Assembly: GCF_963678975.1 (NCBI RefSeq)
Contig: NC_089276.1
Span: 31,760,368 to 31,824,367 of the forward strand
DNA from: Dysidea avara
Lineage: Eukaryota; Porifera; Demospongiae; Dictyoceratida; Dysideidae
Length of the DNA: 64,000 bases
Direction of reading: 5' to 3'
In this document: in pieces, positions 11,560-23,465 of the stretch
Layout of the letters: each line of letters begins with the position of its first letter
Position numbering within the stretch: the stretch's first letter is position 1
The notes under the pieces: generated by a model
The model's input: the letters and a program-made list of their open reading frames with translations, nothing else
What the model was told of the DNA's origin: nothing
Databases searched by the model: none
Translations under genes and position numbers: made by a program

Positions 11560-12230
11560 CTTTTTATATGCATCCCTGAAAGATTCAATTATGGTTAGGC
11601 ACAAGTAATGTTGTAGCTATGACTGTTACAATAAACGGATGAGTCGTACGGATATCACGGAAAAGTTGAGTAGAGCAAACTTCGGGGAGTTTACAAGTGT
11701 TTTAATACTTTTGCATTGTTTAACAACTAATCACAACGTATACTAAAGACCTAAAGGGGTAAGCTTTATTATGGAGTGGTTAACTTGTGTCGTCCGTAAT
11801 GTGGGTGTGTTTACATTCAAAAACATGCTGAAATACTTGTGATTACACTTTAAGACTAGTTCACACCTTTAAGTAACATTTCCCAACTTCTAGAATAGCA
11901 AAACACCTTCATTTGAGTGCTTCTTGTGGCAACACTTCAATTTGTGGTAACCATCATGTGAACATTAATTTATTCCCACAATCAATTTTGGTTTGAACTT
12001 GTATAAAACAAACAGAGGGTGGTACCACTCCTCATCCACATCTAGGCCATGTTTGCTTTGATGAAAGTGGCTTGCTTTTATAGAAGGGCAACCACTTTCC
12101 CAGGATACATTTCAATGTGCACTGGTGTACATTTAGATGTCCCTGTAAAGAGGTATACATGGAAAATGTATCCTCTGGAATTCCTTTGATCTGAGGTGTC
12201 AAAGTATTACATCAGTGTTTGTGCAACAAT
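11560..12230. repeat. T-family repeat copy, inverted and diverged
   Basis: It ends with 'cctttgatctgaggtgt', the inverse of the T-family end seen at 7605, 25330 and 27862. The interior resembles the triplicated region at 28217-30035 (for example 'cccacaatcaattttggttt'). No coding content is seen. Confidence 0.4.
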
Positions 12231-12254
12231 TGCTTAAACCTGCATAATATTACA

Positions 12255-13018
12255 AACTATACAGTATGATAGTGCTGTATAGTAGGGACCACAAAAGAGT
12301 GGGTATGGCCCATGAAAACATCACCCAAAAACCAGCCTCACTTTCCCTGATACGATGAAGCAGTTTTGGTTAGGCAAACTAATCCCAAACAAGCCTTCAT
12401 ATCCACCCAAAATGCTTTCAACAAGGTGCCATGAAATTAAAAAAAAATTAAATGGAAGTTTCTACTGGCTGACTGAGTGAGGCCAGGCAAACTCAATTAA
12501 TTGTTTGTGTTTTACCCCACCACCTATAATTTCATTATTGCTTATGCACGAGTATTTTGATGCTAAGAAGGCTCGCTATCATTTTACAGCACAGCAAATG
12601 TCACTTAGAGCTCAGAAACGGTGGTAAAATCATAAATACTAGTTGTTAAAGGCTTTAGCTAACCTTTATGGTAACATACTGCTTGATTTGGAGCATTTTC
12701 TTTAATAACGAATAGTGAGTAATGAGCTCCAGCCCGTATGGAATTTCAAATTTTTGTGGATGAGAAACAAGTAATCAAGTTTGCCTGGCCTAACTGACTG
12801 ACTGACTGACTGATGCCTTCAGACAAGCATAACTCAATAACGGCGAAGGTTATGGACTTGATTGTTTCACTGTTCAACATTGCTTCGGTCTGAGAGGTGC
12901 CCTTTGGCATACCACAGTACATACAATGCATTCTTCATGGACTTACCAGTGTCCTCTTTTGTGTACTATTCATCTTTGCTGATACTAAAAAGTTTCTATT
13001 TGGTGGTAGCAGCTATTA
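12255..13018 (-). mobile_element. R1 repeat copy, inverted, carrying a nested MITE
   Basis: Starts 'tatagtagggaccacaaa', the reverse of the R1 right end, and runs to about 13018, where it is truncated against a LINE relic. It includes the 'gactgactgactgac' run and a decayed version of the R1 open frame. A second element (12480-12791) splits it. Confidence 0.6.
12480..12791. mobile_element. MITE with AGGCCAGGCAAACT ends (312 bp)
   Basis: The left terminus AGGCCAGGCAAACT and right terminus AGTTTGCCTGGCCT are perfect inverses. It is inserted in the GACT run of the R1 copy. The target duplication cannot be defined in the simple repeat. Confidence 0.7.
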
Positions 13019-13024
13019 ATACCA

Positions 13025-14510
13025 GGAGTTGAACAAATATGGTATGCCGATGATGCTTGTGCTTGTGGAAAAACTAGGTGCTTTGTGTAAGTGGTGGGAC
13101 CATCTTTGTGAGTTAGGCCCATCTTTTTGGTACTTTGTCAATACAGCCAAGACATGGCTGGTTATAAAGGATCATTTCTTCTTTCAGTTGGTCTGTTATC
13201 AGAGCTACCAGTGATGGCCATCCTTATTTAGGGGCTACCATAGGCTCAGTGAGTTACATACAATCTTTTGTTGCTGACAAGCTAGTGTAGGGAGATTTGC
13301 AGAGAGTCAGCCCCATGCTGCTTACTGTGCTTTTACGCATGATTTGTCAAGCCGTTGGACGCTTGTTTCTCGGACTGTCCCCTTTGACAGTGTGATTTTC
13401 CAACCTCTCGAGGACGTAATTTGTCAACTTTTTATCCCTACGTTTTCACTAATTTACAGCAGTTGTTTGCTCTTCCTGCTTGTTGGGGAGGCCTGGGTAT
13501 TTTTATTACAACTATCACAAGTAACAGTGAGTTAGCTGCTTCCCATCGTATTGCTGAGCCTCTTTGCTTGTGCATTCATGACCATTCTAAGAGCTTTATT
13601 GAGGCTCTTCCTTTCCAACAATCTAGAAAATGTTCTGTACACAAAGCAAAGATAGAAACTTACTCTAATAATTATTCTGAATTGCGTCAACAATTGGAAC
13701 CCACTCTGCAGTGTGCAGTGGAACTAGCATCTGTAAAAGGGGCTTCAAATTGGCCTACAACTCTCTCCCTAAACGAGCATGGTTTTGCTCTACATAAGAC
13801 TACCTTTCAAGATGCCTTGTCCTTGCGTTACGGTTGGCCTCCTCTTCGTACTCCAACTCTTTGTGTGTGTGGGGCTCCCTTCTCTGTGGATCATGTGCTC
13901 TTTTGTCCGAAAGAGGATTACCTTCCCTTTACCACAATGATGGACCTCCCTGCTACTCTTGACAGAGTTGTGCTCCCAGATGTGTACTGAACCAGAATTT
14001 TAGCCTGTCCACAATCCTGATGAGTTTCATCTTTCCACCTCAAATAGTCAAGAAGGGGCTCAATTGGACATTGCCATGAATGGTTTTTGGGTAATTGTTC
14101 TGAGAGATGTTTTGTTGATGTTCGTGTTTTTAATCTGCTGGCCCTATTCAACAGTTTTCCTAGCTTTCTTCTACCTTTAAGAAGCATGAGAATATCAAGC
14201 ATCAAGCTTATGGTCAGAGAATTTGTGAGGTTGAGCATGCTTTTTACACCTATTATCATGTCGGCAACAGGGGGTTGGCTCATGAAGCCACAGTTTTCTA
14301 CAAGCATCTGGCTTCCCTTTTATCAGCTAAGTGGGGCGATGAATACTATGTGGTCCTTGGTTGGCTTTGGTGTTGTTGTCTTGGTTTCTCTTTGGTCCGG
14401 TCAGCCGTTCAATGTGTTTGAGGTGCACACTCATCCATTGGTGCTTACACTAGGGCTCCACCACCAATGGATTTATTGCAAGTGGAGTCCCATCTGTCCA
14501 AGTAACATGC
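13025..14510 (+). pseudogene. Non-LTR reverse transcriptase relic
   Basis: At 13031 the frame reads EQIWYADDACACG; the YADD box is the polymerase catalytic motif. After many stops a cleaner stretch (13421-13990) carries LPACWGGLGI, FALHKTTFQDALSLRYGWPP and CVCGAPFSVDHVLFCPK. Later frames give FVDVRVFNLLALFNSF, TFKKHENIKHQAYGQRI and KHLASLLSAKWGDEYYVVLG. I recall this series (LSLRYGW, C.CG..F..DH, DVRVFN, KRHENIKRRAYGQRI) from abundant retrotransposon proteins of sponges and cnidarians. Frameshifts and stops throughout make it dead. It sits in the large intron between 7427 and 16413. Confidence 0.7.
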
Positions 14511-16412
14511 TGGCAGTGTCACTCTACTTCTTATTTTTCTTTCAGTTGTCCAGCACATGCCATTCTTTGTGCTGGGGGTAGTAGGCAAAGGCAGTCCATT
14601 AAGTCCGGGTTAAAAAAATTTATAAAAAAAGCAGTAGCACATGATGGATTCCCTTTGTAATTGTCCGTATTTTTCATAGTGGCCACTTTGATTCCAGTGG
14701 TGCTTTTCAAGCAGTTCTTGATTCATAATGCTGTGTAATGGGTTGAACATAACAAACAATGAAGCATAATGGATACTTCACTTTTCAGATGATAATTGAT
14801 AGCTGGGGTATGCAGCACCATTTCTTTCTTTTGATGCGGTATGTGTGGGTTCACCAGTCACAATACTTTTATTTTACAAAAAAATTAACAAATTACTGGT
14901 AGACTACCAGAGTGGAAGATCTACCAGAGTGGGTGATAGGTCAACTTGAGCCTAATAACTCTTGTTACATGGACCAGTGTATCAAATTTTCACACATTTT
15001 ACACTAAGACAACTAAGTTTCCCATCATTTTAGATAATTTTTAACTCAATGTTGACTGTATCAGGTGAGTTCCAATAGAGGTAGTAGGAGGGAGGGCAAG
15101 AAGTTGTTTTAAAAATAAAAGAGGAATGTTAAGGGATGAATTAGACTCTAGGTGACCTATCATGCACTTTGCCCAGTACAGGTAACCACATACCTTGCTT
15201 TCCTTGGTAGACGTAGCCAGACCTAACTGATCAAGTTGCTAACCAATTTTAACTTCCACAGTTTCTTTTTGCTCCAAAAAATATTATATTAAAGATTTGC
15301 AGTCTCGTAACAAGCTACAAACTCCTTTTTCACAGATCTGACATTACCCAGTGAAGATAAACATATAAACCTTACTTCAACTATTATAATTATAATACTG
15401 CCTGAGCTGACTGCAACCCTTACACCAACACACACTAACATCCCTTCAACCTCTGCCATAGATCCCATTTTTACACTTGACAAGGACCACATCAGTACCT
15501 AGGCTTGTTAGAGGAAAAACCTGAGTGACTACAGGTCTAACTTTTTAGTGGTAATGCATCTGTAACAATTAGTGGGAAGCTGGCCCATGTAACAAGAGTT
15601 ATTAAAAGGAAAGGTGGGCTCAGGTGAATGTGAACACTTTAAGTAAGTATATACTCACCAGTAGTTTGAGGTATGTCACACTAATGCATGACATTTCTAT
15701 AAACAAGCCTGCAGTAAGCCAGTATGGCATAGCTGGTTCAGGCTAATAACTTTGCTGCAATGGGCAATCGATCACCCCAGGTTCAACCACTGGATTCATT
15801 TTATAGACATACCTCATAACTGCGATCAGCAGGGAACATTGCTCCTACATTGTTGATATGAATAGACAAGTACTGGGAGAATACTAAGTCCCACAATCGA
15901 TTTGTCACTACCATTTTGAGCAAGCTGACTCATGAGAGGAAGGGTACCAGTGGGTCTACCATGCCAAACTATGGTGAATTAAGTGTAAGTGGTGTTATTA
16001 CGTTAGTTTGTGTGCAAATGGGTTGCTACTATCACCCTCCCTATTTTTATTATGTACTCTTGCTACTATGTTGTGTAGACAATTTAGACACATGGTATAA
16101 TATGAACCATAGCTCACTTCAGTGTATTGCACTTATGTACACCCTTCCTCCTCAGTCATCAGAAGTTTACTGTTGATAAACCCTTCAGCTTTGTCTTGGG
16201 GTTTATTAACAGGAAACTTACTCTGACTTTGGAATTGGGATGTAGCTATATAAGTGCGATGCACCCCGTAGCCATGGTTTTTATATTACATAATATTATA
16301 GTGCTACTGCACTGTATAATAGCATGGCCAAATGCAGCTGTTAAAATTTATAACATGATCAAATAGTATCTGTATAGAAGCTATTAAGTTACTGCTCAAT
16401 TTTTACCTATAG
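14511..16412. other. Intron remainder with R1 fragment and an inverted repeat
   Basis: 14637-14830 is an inverted partial R1 copy. 'ctaataactcttgttacatg' near 14953 is mirrored by 'catgtaacaagagttatta' near 15588, marking a degenerate foldback of about 0.68 kb. From about 15660 to the acceptor at 16412 I see nothing further. Confidence 0.45.
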
Positions 16413-17249
16413 GAGCATGGGAATGCCAAATGGATGAAATGGATAATAATGCAGTGGTACACAGGACAGTCAGTGGACATCACTCAGCACCATCCAATGT
16501 CTCTAGTGTACCATCAAGCAGCAGCAGCATCAGAACTATGACATTTGCACACTTCAGTACTGTCAGTGAGGCATTTGCTTTTCTCACTTCTAAATTGAGA
16601 TCACAGTTAACTAAAGCAGATTTCTGTGACATCAAACGGGTGTGCATTGAGCAAACACAAAGTCCAAGTGGGGCACAGCTACCACACAAGCTAATTGAGA
16701 AAGTCAAATCATGTCAGCACATTAATAGTCTGTTTGACACTCTTGCAGAGTCTGCTTATTGGAGTTGGATTGATATACGGCTTCTTAATGTAATGGCTGC
16801 TGCTTCAGGGCTTTTTGAAAGCATTGAACTTCTTGCAAACTACAAGCGATCAGTGTTTTCAAGAAAATTAATAGATTTTCTACCTAATGCTCCTAGCAAA
16901 AAGGTCAAAGAAGAATACTACAGCAAAATTATTGCCAAAATAAACAAAGATGCTAAAGACATAACTGTAGCTGAACTATTAGAGTTTCAAACTTTGCTGG
17001 AGGAAGTTATCTTGGCTATAAAGAAAGGAGTTTGCACTGTTGAACATTTAGATAGTGGTTGCATAGAAGTCCACTGGTACATTCCTACCCATTATGTGAA
17101 TAGTGCATATCAGTCAGCTTTTACCAGATGTCACATTTTTAATGAAATCCACTTGTTATGGCTTCAGATTGCATGCTTCCCAATAATTCATGATCCACTA
17201 ACAACACCTGTTGATATGCCAACTCCTCCTCCTCCTCCTGATAGAGCTG
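16413..17249 (+). CDS. Helical module A exon of the DD/CARD/pseudokinase gene
   Basis: Acceptor 'cctatag', donor 'gtaagc'; phase 1 at both ends; 279 residues. It opens AWECQMDEMDNN, then a Ser-rich linker. The folded part holds LTKADFCDIKRVCIEQ, SYWSWIDIRLLNVMAAA corresponds roughly to residues 110-125 (exact string AYWSWIDIRLLNVMAAAS), SKKVKEEYYSKIIAKINKD, LEFQTLLEEVILAIKKGVCT and IEVHWYIPTHYVNSAYQSA. It ends in a Pro run (TPPPPPD). The order W-[IL]-D..[IL]L..V....., then CT, then W.IP.H is repeated in module B (18032), so the two are probably paralogous. I recall similar modules beside death folds in sponge and cnidarian proteins, but cannot name a family. The function is unknown, probably scaffolding. 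Confidence 0.75.
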
Positions 17250-17303
17250 GTAAGCGGTACATGAAATATGTTCAATAGATAATCTTAACCCATATGCATA
17301 TAG

Positions 17304-17555
17304 CTACAGTAAAGGACTTCATTGACCACTACTATGACTACTTGTCAGTCAACATGGATGCTGAGGTGGTTGTCCCAGTGATGGTGTCCCATCAGCTATT
17401 CAGTGAAGATATTGCAATGGCAGCTCAAAGCAGTTACCACAAAAGTTGTCTAATCTTACAGCAAGTTCGGCTGATGGATGAAAAGGCACTGGGATCATTC
17501 TGTCAAGTACTAACAGCAAGTCACAGTCTCAATATCGGAGAAGCCCTTATAAATG
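17304..17555 (+). CDS. CARD-like exon of the DD/CARD/pseudokinase gene
   Basis: A 54-nt intron (17250-17303) precedes it; both ends are phase 1; 84 residues. Helical text: VKDFIDHYYDYLSVNMDAEV, LFSEDIAMAAQSSYHKSCLI, LQQVRLMDEKALGSFCQVLT, then LNIGEALIN. The closing pattern (L..V...DE.AL..FC..L.....L...L) is the usual C-terminal half of CARD domains. A CARD would give a second homotypic interaction surface beside the death domain. Donor AATG|GTAAGA. Confidence 0.6.
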
Positions 17556-18031
17556 GTAAGAACACCATTGCAGTATAATGGATTTTTGGGTTTATGTAAT
17601 CACTTAGTCACTTACACATGTTTACTTAGTCACCTGCATGTGTGATCATGGTATCAAGTTGGTTTTTGTAGTAGCATGTTTAAGTGGTGTCATTGTGTAT
17701 TACACTAGCTACTGCTACATTTTCCTGAAACCTTTTTTACTTACAAGCAGCTGTAAAGGTACTTGGAAAGAACTAAGTAATTTGTTTTCCCTTGGACCCT
17801 AGTAGTGTCCTTACTGTCCTTGGGACTCCATGCACAGCCTCAGGTCTTACATACGCAAGAAATAGTAGAAAAAATTATGTCTTTTAATTTACAAACATGA
17901 TATGTATGCATTGTAAAGTTTCCATTAAAAATATTTAAGTACATATAAATCTTACACTCTCTACCATTGCTATATGCATGTAGGTAGTTTGGAATCCTAT
18001 GCAGAATATTTATTACTGATTTACTTTTCAG
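17556..18031. other. Intron, nothing else seen
   Basis: A 476-nt intron between the CARD-like exon and module B with no recognisable repeat or gene. Confidence 0.6.
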
Positions 18032-18855
18032 CATTTGAGGCTACTCCAGTTACCAACTCTGCCATCATCACTGATCCTGCTCAGCAACTTGACACTGCTG
18101 CAATACAGAAAATAAATGGAAAATACTTTCACACTGGTGGTGCTACATTTGTACCATCTTCCATTGCTACACATTTCTTTGATTTGATGGCTCAGTTGAC
18201 AGAAGTTCTACAGTCATTGAACCCAAAGATAATTGCTGACTATTGCAGCCTATTAAGAGCTAGTGAACAAGCTAATATTACACTATTCAAAGCCAGTTTT
18301 TTGAATGCAATTATTAAAGAAACTAAAAACACCACAGCACTAATACATAAGTTTGCTCCATTAATAAATTGGTTGGACCACTCCATTCTTAATGCGGTGG
18401 TTGAAGCTTGTAATGTTCCTGAAGCTGTAGCACTTCTTACCCAGTTTGATGCTAGGATTGATGCATCCCAGCCAGTCACATTCTATCCAATACCATCACC
18501 ATCTCACCACATGGTTCCATATGATACCAGTACACACACTGTACTGGCTGTTCAACTTAATTTAAAACTACACCACTGTACTCTACAGAATGTAATTGAT
18601 ACACGATCGCTGATACAAGAGAAATGTGAGATTACTCCTCACTGTTTACAGCTACTAGCAGTAGCAAAGACCAACCACGTGATTATCTACTGGACTATTC
18701 CTAAACATGTGGCTACACTTATCATTTCAAATGTCCAGAAACACCAGAGTTATCTTTATCAAAAAAGTGTACAACAGATAGCAGTCTACCCTGGAACAAT
18801 ACTGGCCACTGGTAGTAATGTTCTTACTGTGGGACCATTCTCATTCTTTGCTAAG
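18032..18855 (+). CDS. Helical module B exon of the DD/CARD/pseudokinase gene
   Basis: Acceptor 'ttttcag', donor after AAG (GTGGGT). It enters in phase 1 and leaves in phase 0; 274 codons. It reads FEATPVTNSAIITDPAQQLD, KFAPLINWLDHSILNAVVEA, FYPIPSPSHHMVPYDTSTHT, CTLQNVIDTRSLIQEKCEIT and VIIYWTIPKHVATLIISNV, ending VYPGTILATG. WLDHSILNAVVEAC matches WIDIRLLNVMAAAS of module A, and YWTIPKHV matches HWYIPTHY, so this is a second copy of the same fold. The IP-containing strand near the end of each copy is the best shared signature. No enzymatic motif is seen. Confidence 0.75.
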
Positions 18856-19124
18856 GTGGGTTGATTAAAAATACTGTAACCTATCATCAAGACTCATGAT
18901 AGGAGAGTCACTTGGTGTTGCCACCTGGTAGGAATTTTCACATACATAAAATTGTCCTAGCTATTTCTGAGATACAAGTGACCAAGATTTTGGGTTCTTT
19001 CTTTTTCACAAAACTGCCATGAAACACAAACATGTTATCTAATCAAGCTGAAATTTGACACACCTGAAGAGGTTCTAAATGTGAATGTACCACTCTGTGG
19101 GCAGTTAAAAGGTGCTGCCAGTGC

Positions 19125-19818
19125 CATAATCATATAGTAGAGATCACAAAGGAGTAGGCATTGCCCATTAAAAAAACATCACCCAGAAACCAGCCTCACT
19201 TTCCCCTAACAATGATGAGGCAGTATTGGTCAGGTAAAACCAAGCTTTCAGATTGACCTGAAACACTTTCAACAAGTTGCTATGGATTTAAAAAAATTAT
19301 TAAGCTGAATCATACAGTGTGATGGTACTGTACAGTAGGAACCACAAAGGAGTAGGCATGGCCCACGAAATAACATCACCCAAAAATAAGCCTCTATTTT
19401 CCCTGATGATGATAATGCAGTATTGGTTAGGCAAAACAAAGCCCAAACAAGCCTTCATGTCAACCCGAAATACTTTTAACAAGTTGCTATGGAATTTAAA
19501 AATATATCTTTAACAGAATTTTCTAGTGACTGACTGACTGACTGAGTAAGTAACTGACTGATGTCTTCACACAAACGTAACTCGATAATGGCTAAGGCTA
19601 AGGACTTGACTTTTTTCACTACTCGACGTCGCTTCGGCTTGAGAGGTACCTTTTGGCATATCGCAATACATACAATGGAGTTACCAGTGTCCTGCTTTGT
19701 GTCCCATTCATCTTTGCCGATAGTGAAAAGTGTCAATTTAGTAGTAGTACGTGATGGTTTTCTTTCGTAATGGAAATTGTTTGTATTTTTCATAGTGGCT
19801 ACTTTGATTGAAGAGGTG
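19125..19818 (-). mobile_element. R1 repeat, two adjacent inverted copies
   Basis: 'cacaaaggagtaggcatggc' occurs twice about 195 bp apart (near 19148 and 19343), each followed by the R1 3' region. The second runs through the 'gactgactgactgac' run. On the minus strand it gives NTNNFHYERKPSRTTTKLTL and IGKDEWDTKQDTG. These match the R1 copy at 26950-27130. Confidence 0.6.
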
Positions 19819-19853
19819 GACTTGGAGAAGAAGATAGTTTCATGTTTTAATGA

Positions 19854-20185
19854 CATAGGCATATCAACTTGGGGGGCAAGGGGGGCTGGAGCCCCCCTTA
19901 TGATTTTCTGATAGTAAATTGCAAAAAGATTGAGATACTCTAATAGAGCGGTCAATTACTCTAATAAGGCAGTCACAGTATTCAGAAAAGCAGTGTAGCA
20001 AACTGTGAAGTTGCAAATAAGAATATATTAATTTTATGGACTTTATCAGTGATACGTGCAATCTATATTTTGGTGGAGGGCAGCAATTCTTAGCAGGTAT
20101 CAACTTTTTTTGATTCTTTAACACTGTGCCCTACCAAACTGAGAGTCTATAGCTCCCTATCTAAAAATATCTTGCTATGCCTATG
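19854..20185. mobile_element. MITE with CATAGGCATA ends
   Basis: Left 'cataggcatatcaac' and right 'cttgctatgcctatg' are inverted. Internal G-run/C-run text ('ggggggctggagcccccc') and the 'ctctaatagagcggtca' module (19925-19980) resemble the other hAT-like MITEs here. I could not define a target duplication. Confidence 0.6.
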
Positions 20186-20941
20186 GTCACAGGTTAGTTC
20201 ATATTGCTGTAATGTCCATGTGTAAGCACTAGGCATGGTGCTTCATTGATTTGGCCACAAGGCCATTAGTGCAAATTAAGGCTAGCATAATAAGTACTTT
20301 AGAGCTGCTCAGCTCTTGTTTCAGCTTCCTGTGTTTAATTACATCTGCACAGTCGAAGCAGTCTGCATGCTTATGTCAATGCACTTACATTCAGCCTCTC
20401 AGCAATGGCCTCTCAGCAATGCTATGTCATTGTTATGACATTATTTACAATCTAAATTCACATGGTCCCATATAAATACACTTGCAAAGCATTCCTGCAG
20501 TTTCCCACACTTGCAGGTGAGTCACCCAAGTGATATATAATTATTATTTGTAACATGGGCACTTGTGATTTCCCTGAAATCATTCATGCCTATGTTACCA
20601 CTACTGCATGAAACAGCCAAGCTGTGAAAAAGGGTGAGCTTCCCCACCCCACCCCCTCCTTAAAAGCACTAATCATAAGTCATTGGCATTGATGTCATTG
20701 CAGCCAAATATTCACTGCCACCTTTGATTTCACAACTTCTTCATCTTGGAGGCCACACCCATTTTTCAGAGCTTGCCTGTTGGTATAGATTGCTAATTAC
20801 AGGTAACCAGTGACACAAATAAAAGCATTAGCATGCTAGCCTACTGATTAGCGGTATTTTTATTGGGTGGTAGATGTATATGAATATGAACATACACTCT
20901 GTGTGTGTGTGTGTAGAAATGTCATTATTGTGTTTATATAG

Positions 20942-21097
20942 AAGATTTCTAAAGAGATCAACAAAATGCAAATTGAACTAGTAGAAACCAGAAAGGAACA
21001 TAATACCAAAATCAAACAACTGAATGAAGTAGTTGTACAAATGAATGAGAAAATAACAACCACTTTATCTCAAGCACACTCATCTGAACCAGATAAA
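20942..21097 (+). CDS. Coiled-coil exon 1 of the pseudokinase gene
   Basis: 52 codons in phase 0: KISKEINKMQIELVETRKEH, then TKIKQLNEVVVQMNEKITTT. The heptad-like spacing of I/L/V/M and the high charge indicate a coiled coil. Acceptor 'ttatatag'; the donor GTATTT at 21098 is moderate but keeps phase 0 with the next exon. Confidence 0.6.
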
Positions 21098-21145
21098 GTA
21101 TTTGGCACAGCACATGTGCTAAGTGTATTTCAATGAGTTTTGCAG

Positions 21146-21220
21146 GTATCATCTGTTGCTTTAAGCAGTCCAACAAAATGGTCACTGGTGTCTTTTGATA
21201 CACTAACTACTTTGAAAACT
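21146..21220 (+). CDS. Short linker exon of the pseudokinase gene
   Basis: 25 codons, VSSVALSSPTKWSLVSFDTL and five more, between a 48-nt and a 50-nt intron. Acceptor 'ttttgcag', donor GTAAGT. Phase 0 on both sides. Confidence 0.55.
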
Positions 21221-21270
21221 GTAAGTTGACACAGTATAACAAGAATCATGTGACATTATTGTCAATTCAG

Positions 21271-21621
21271 GTTCAGTCACAACAGGACCAGTTGATAGTT
21301 CAGTTGATAGCAAGTAAAGAATTGGAGAAGTCACTGAAGGAGAAGATAGTCAAAGAGAAACAAAGATATTCCAACCTGCTGGAGCAGTACAAAGACTTAA
21401 AGAACATTTTTACAATAAATCATGCCCCAGGATTATTATCAGGCACATTGCAACAGGAGGAAGGTGAATTATTGGAAAAACAAGATAAGCTGAATAGCCC
21501 ACAGTTACAAGTGCTTGATGAAGAAACACAAACTGAACTGACTAAATTACAATCGACAATGGAAAATGTGAACATGGCTCTTGGAAAGGTTGAAGTGATA
21601 ATGAGGTATTGGAATGAAAAG
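21271..21621 (+). CDS. Coiled-coil exon 2 of the pseudokinase gene
   Basis: 117 codons in phase 0. Gln/Lys/Glu-rich helix with regular hydrophobic positions: QSQQDQLIVQLIASKELEKS, KEKQRYSNLLEQYKDLKNIF, then EEGELLEKQDKLNSPQLQVL and ELTKLQSTMENVNMALGKVE. It probably drives oligomerisation between the death-fold half and the kinase-like half. Confidence 0.7.
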
Positions 21622-21673
21622 GTATTTTGATCAACAGTAATACACATTTACTCTATTAATACATACACTCTAG

Positions 21674-21814
21674 ACTACCAACCAACCTCGATCACTGATG
21701 AAAATTCAAGGGGAATCCAGTGATTATGACATTCTGTCACTGCAGTCAAAGAAAGCAAAGAACTCATTGCTAATCCAACTGAAGAAAGTAGTTTCAAACT
21801 TATCAGATGTAGAG
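21674..21814 (+). CDS. Coiled-coil exon 3 of the pseudokinase gene
   Basis: 47 codons after a 52-nt intron: TTNQPRSLMKIQGESSDYDI, then LLIQLKKVVSNLSDVE. Acceptor 'ctctag', donor GTTGGT. Phase 0 on both sides. Confidence 0.55.
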
Positions 21815-22141
21815 GTTGGTAATAAGCAAATGAATGTTAATAGCTATAACTGTCATAAGCTCATAACTAGAGCTGCAAACAGTTATAGCTATAGTTAAAT
21901 CAGTATTGGTACATACAGTATGTAGTACTAGCACCTATGTAACAAAAAGTTGGTCCATGACGCTTTGTCAGTATACGGTCGTACTGTTTAGTAGGGTCAC
22001 CCCTAAAGTGACACACACCAATAAAAAAGTAGCATCTACAAGCCATCATGCTTTGTTAAAAATGAGGTGCTCAATGTTAAAAATGAAATGCTATGGTACC
22101 ACCTCTAGGTGCTATTTTTTTGACTGAAGCAGTCAAAATTT

Positions 22142-22232
22142 AGCACTTTTAGGTGCTACCATAGCACTTTTAGGTGCTACCATAGCATTTTTAGGTGCTA
22201 CCATAGTATTTTTAGGTGCTACCATAGCACAT
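22142..22232. repeat. 22-bp tandem repeat, four units
   Basis: The unit 'cacttttaggtgctaccata' plus two bases is repeated four times with few changes. A related 'gctatggtaccacctctagg' phrase lies just upstream at 22090, inverted, so the array can fold back. Confidence 0.85.
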
Positions 22233-22272
22233 CAGTTCTAAAAGTGTGGAAATATCATACACCACAAAAATC

Positions 22273-22718
22273 TAGGGACCCGCCGATTATGCTCATAATT
22301 TTACCTATTATGCTATGCTGCACTGCTCAAAAATTTACCTATTATGCTTAAATTTATGCTCAATACTTACCCATTATGTTCAAATTATGCTCAATTATTT
22401 ATGCCTCAGTTCTCATGCTCTGCTAATAATTTCCAAATTATGGATAAATAATAAGTGGCTGAAGCACAAACTTACTTGTCAAAATGCATATCACAGAAAA
22501 GATCGATATACTCTAATAGAACAGTCAGCTATATGATTGTTCTATTAGAGTTACTGACTGTTCTATTAGAGTATATCGATCTTTCTGTGATAGCTATTTT
22601 GATAAGCAAGAATTCATACTATTACATAAATATTCTACCTATTATGCTAGCATTATGCTCAATGCTTTCAGACACCTATTATGCTCATAATTATGCTAGC
22701 ATAATCGGCGGGTCCCTA
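22273..22718. mobile_element. hAT-type MITE with TAGGGACCCGCCGATTATGC ends (446 bp)
   Basis: The ends are perfect inverted repeats of at least 20 bp, flanked by the 8-bp direct repeat CAAAAATC (22265-22272 and 22719-22726). The centre is itself an inverted pair of the 'ctctaatagaacagtca' module (22500-22580). The interior repeats 'cctattatgctcaa'. A decayed relative is at 25803-26245. Confidence 0.85.
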
Positions 22719-23122
22719 CAAAAATCACCCTTACAGAATAGTCTTACTCCACTCAGCATCAATTACAGCATTAAAACAAGAAAACACTTACAAGCATCTA
22801 GATATTGAATTTGCCCTAACTAAAAATTTTGTCTGACTGCCAGCCTACTGCTTGTTTGACCACAGTTGCAAGGCTAGAGACCAAACAAAGCCATGAACGG
22901 CCACCATTTTGTGATGCAACAAAAAACTCACTGATAAGATGTGTCTTGTAGTTCTGACCCGTAGTTCTTTCCATTCCTTTTATCTTCAATTAAATGGTTG
23001 TCTTCTTCATAGAAACCATACCAATGCATTAATTTTATTTATCTATGTGTATCAAAAGCAGACTTATTTCAGGATCCATGCATCACTACCAACACAAATA
23101 ATGTCTATGTAACTATACCTAT

Positions 23123-23465
23123 CATAGGCGGTGGAAAGGGGGCTAGGGGGCTAAAGCCCCCCTCAGAATGATACCACGCCGAAGCTATCCTTCTTGGAGT
23201 GGGGCTGAAAACCACGATAAAGATCAAGATATTCTAATAGAGCAGTCACTCTAATAAGGAGTCACAGTAATAGAACAGTTTGTAGCGAGCTATGTAAGGA
23301 TTTTATGTAGTTTATCAGCTATGAATGTGTAGCTGTTGAGGTGGGCAGCTTTTGTCAGCTGGTTGTGATCTTTTTTTTTTTTTTTTTGGTCTCACCTTAC
23401 CAAACCAGAGACTAAGTCTGGGTCAGCCCAGCCCCCCTTCATATCAACTACTTCCTCCGCCCCTG
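23123..23465. mobile_element. hAT-type MITE with CATAGGCGG ends, copy 1 (343 bp)
   Basis: Starts CATAGGCGGTGGAAAGG and ends CTTCCTCCGCCCCTG, flanked by an exact 8-bp duplication ATACCTAT (23115-23122 and 23466-23473). It contains G- and C-runs and the module at 23219-23275. Sister copies: 59754-60122 and 63242-63622, both with 8-bp duplications. Confidence 0.88.

Larger units (their letters stand above)
18856..20941. other. Intron rich in R1 repeat and MITE
   Basis: Two inverted R1 pieces lie in tandem (about 19134-19310 and 19312-19818), followed by a MITE (19854-20185). A small 'gtaacatgggca' palindrome is at 20543-20600. 20186-20540 and 20600-20941 show nothing definite. Confidence 0.5.

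Noticed and set aside
19476..19955. Minus-strand frame of about 159 codons as a host gene
   Set aside because: It lies in an R1 repeat copy and crosses into a MITE; the peptide is shared with other R1 copies.
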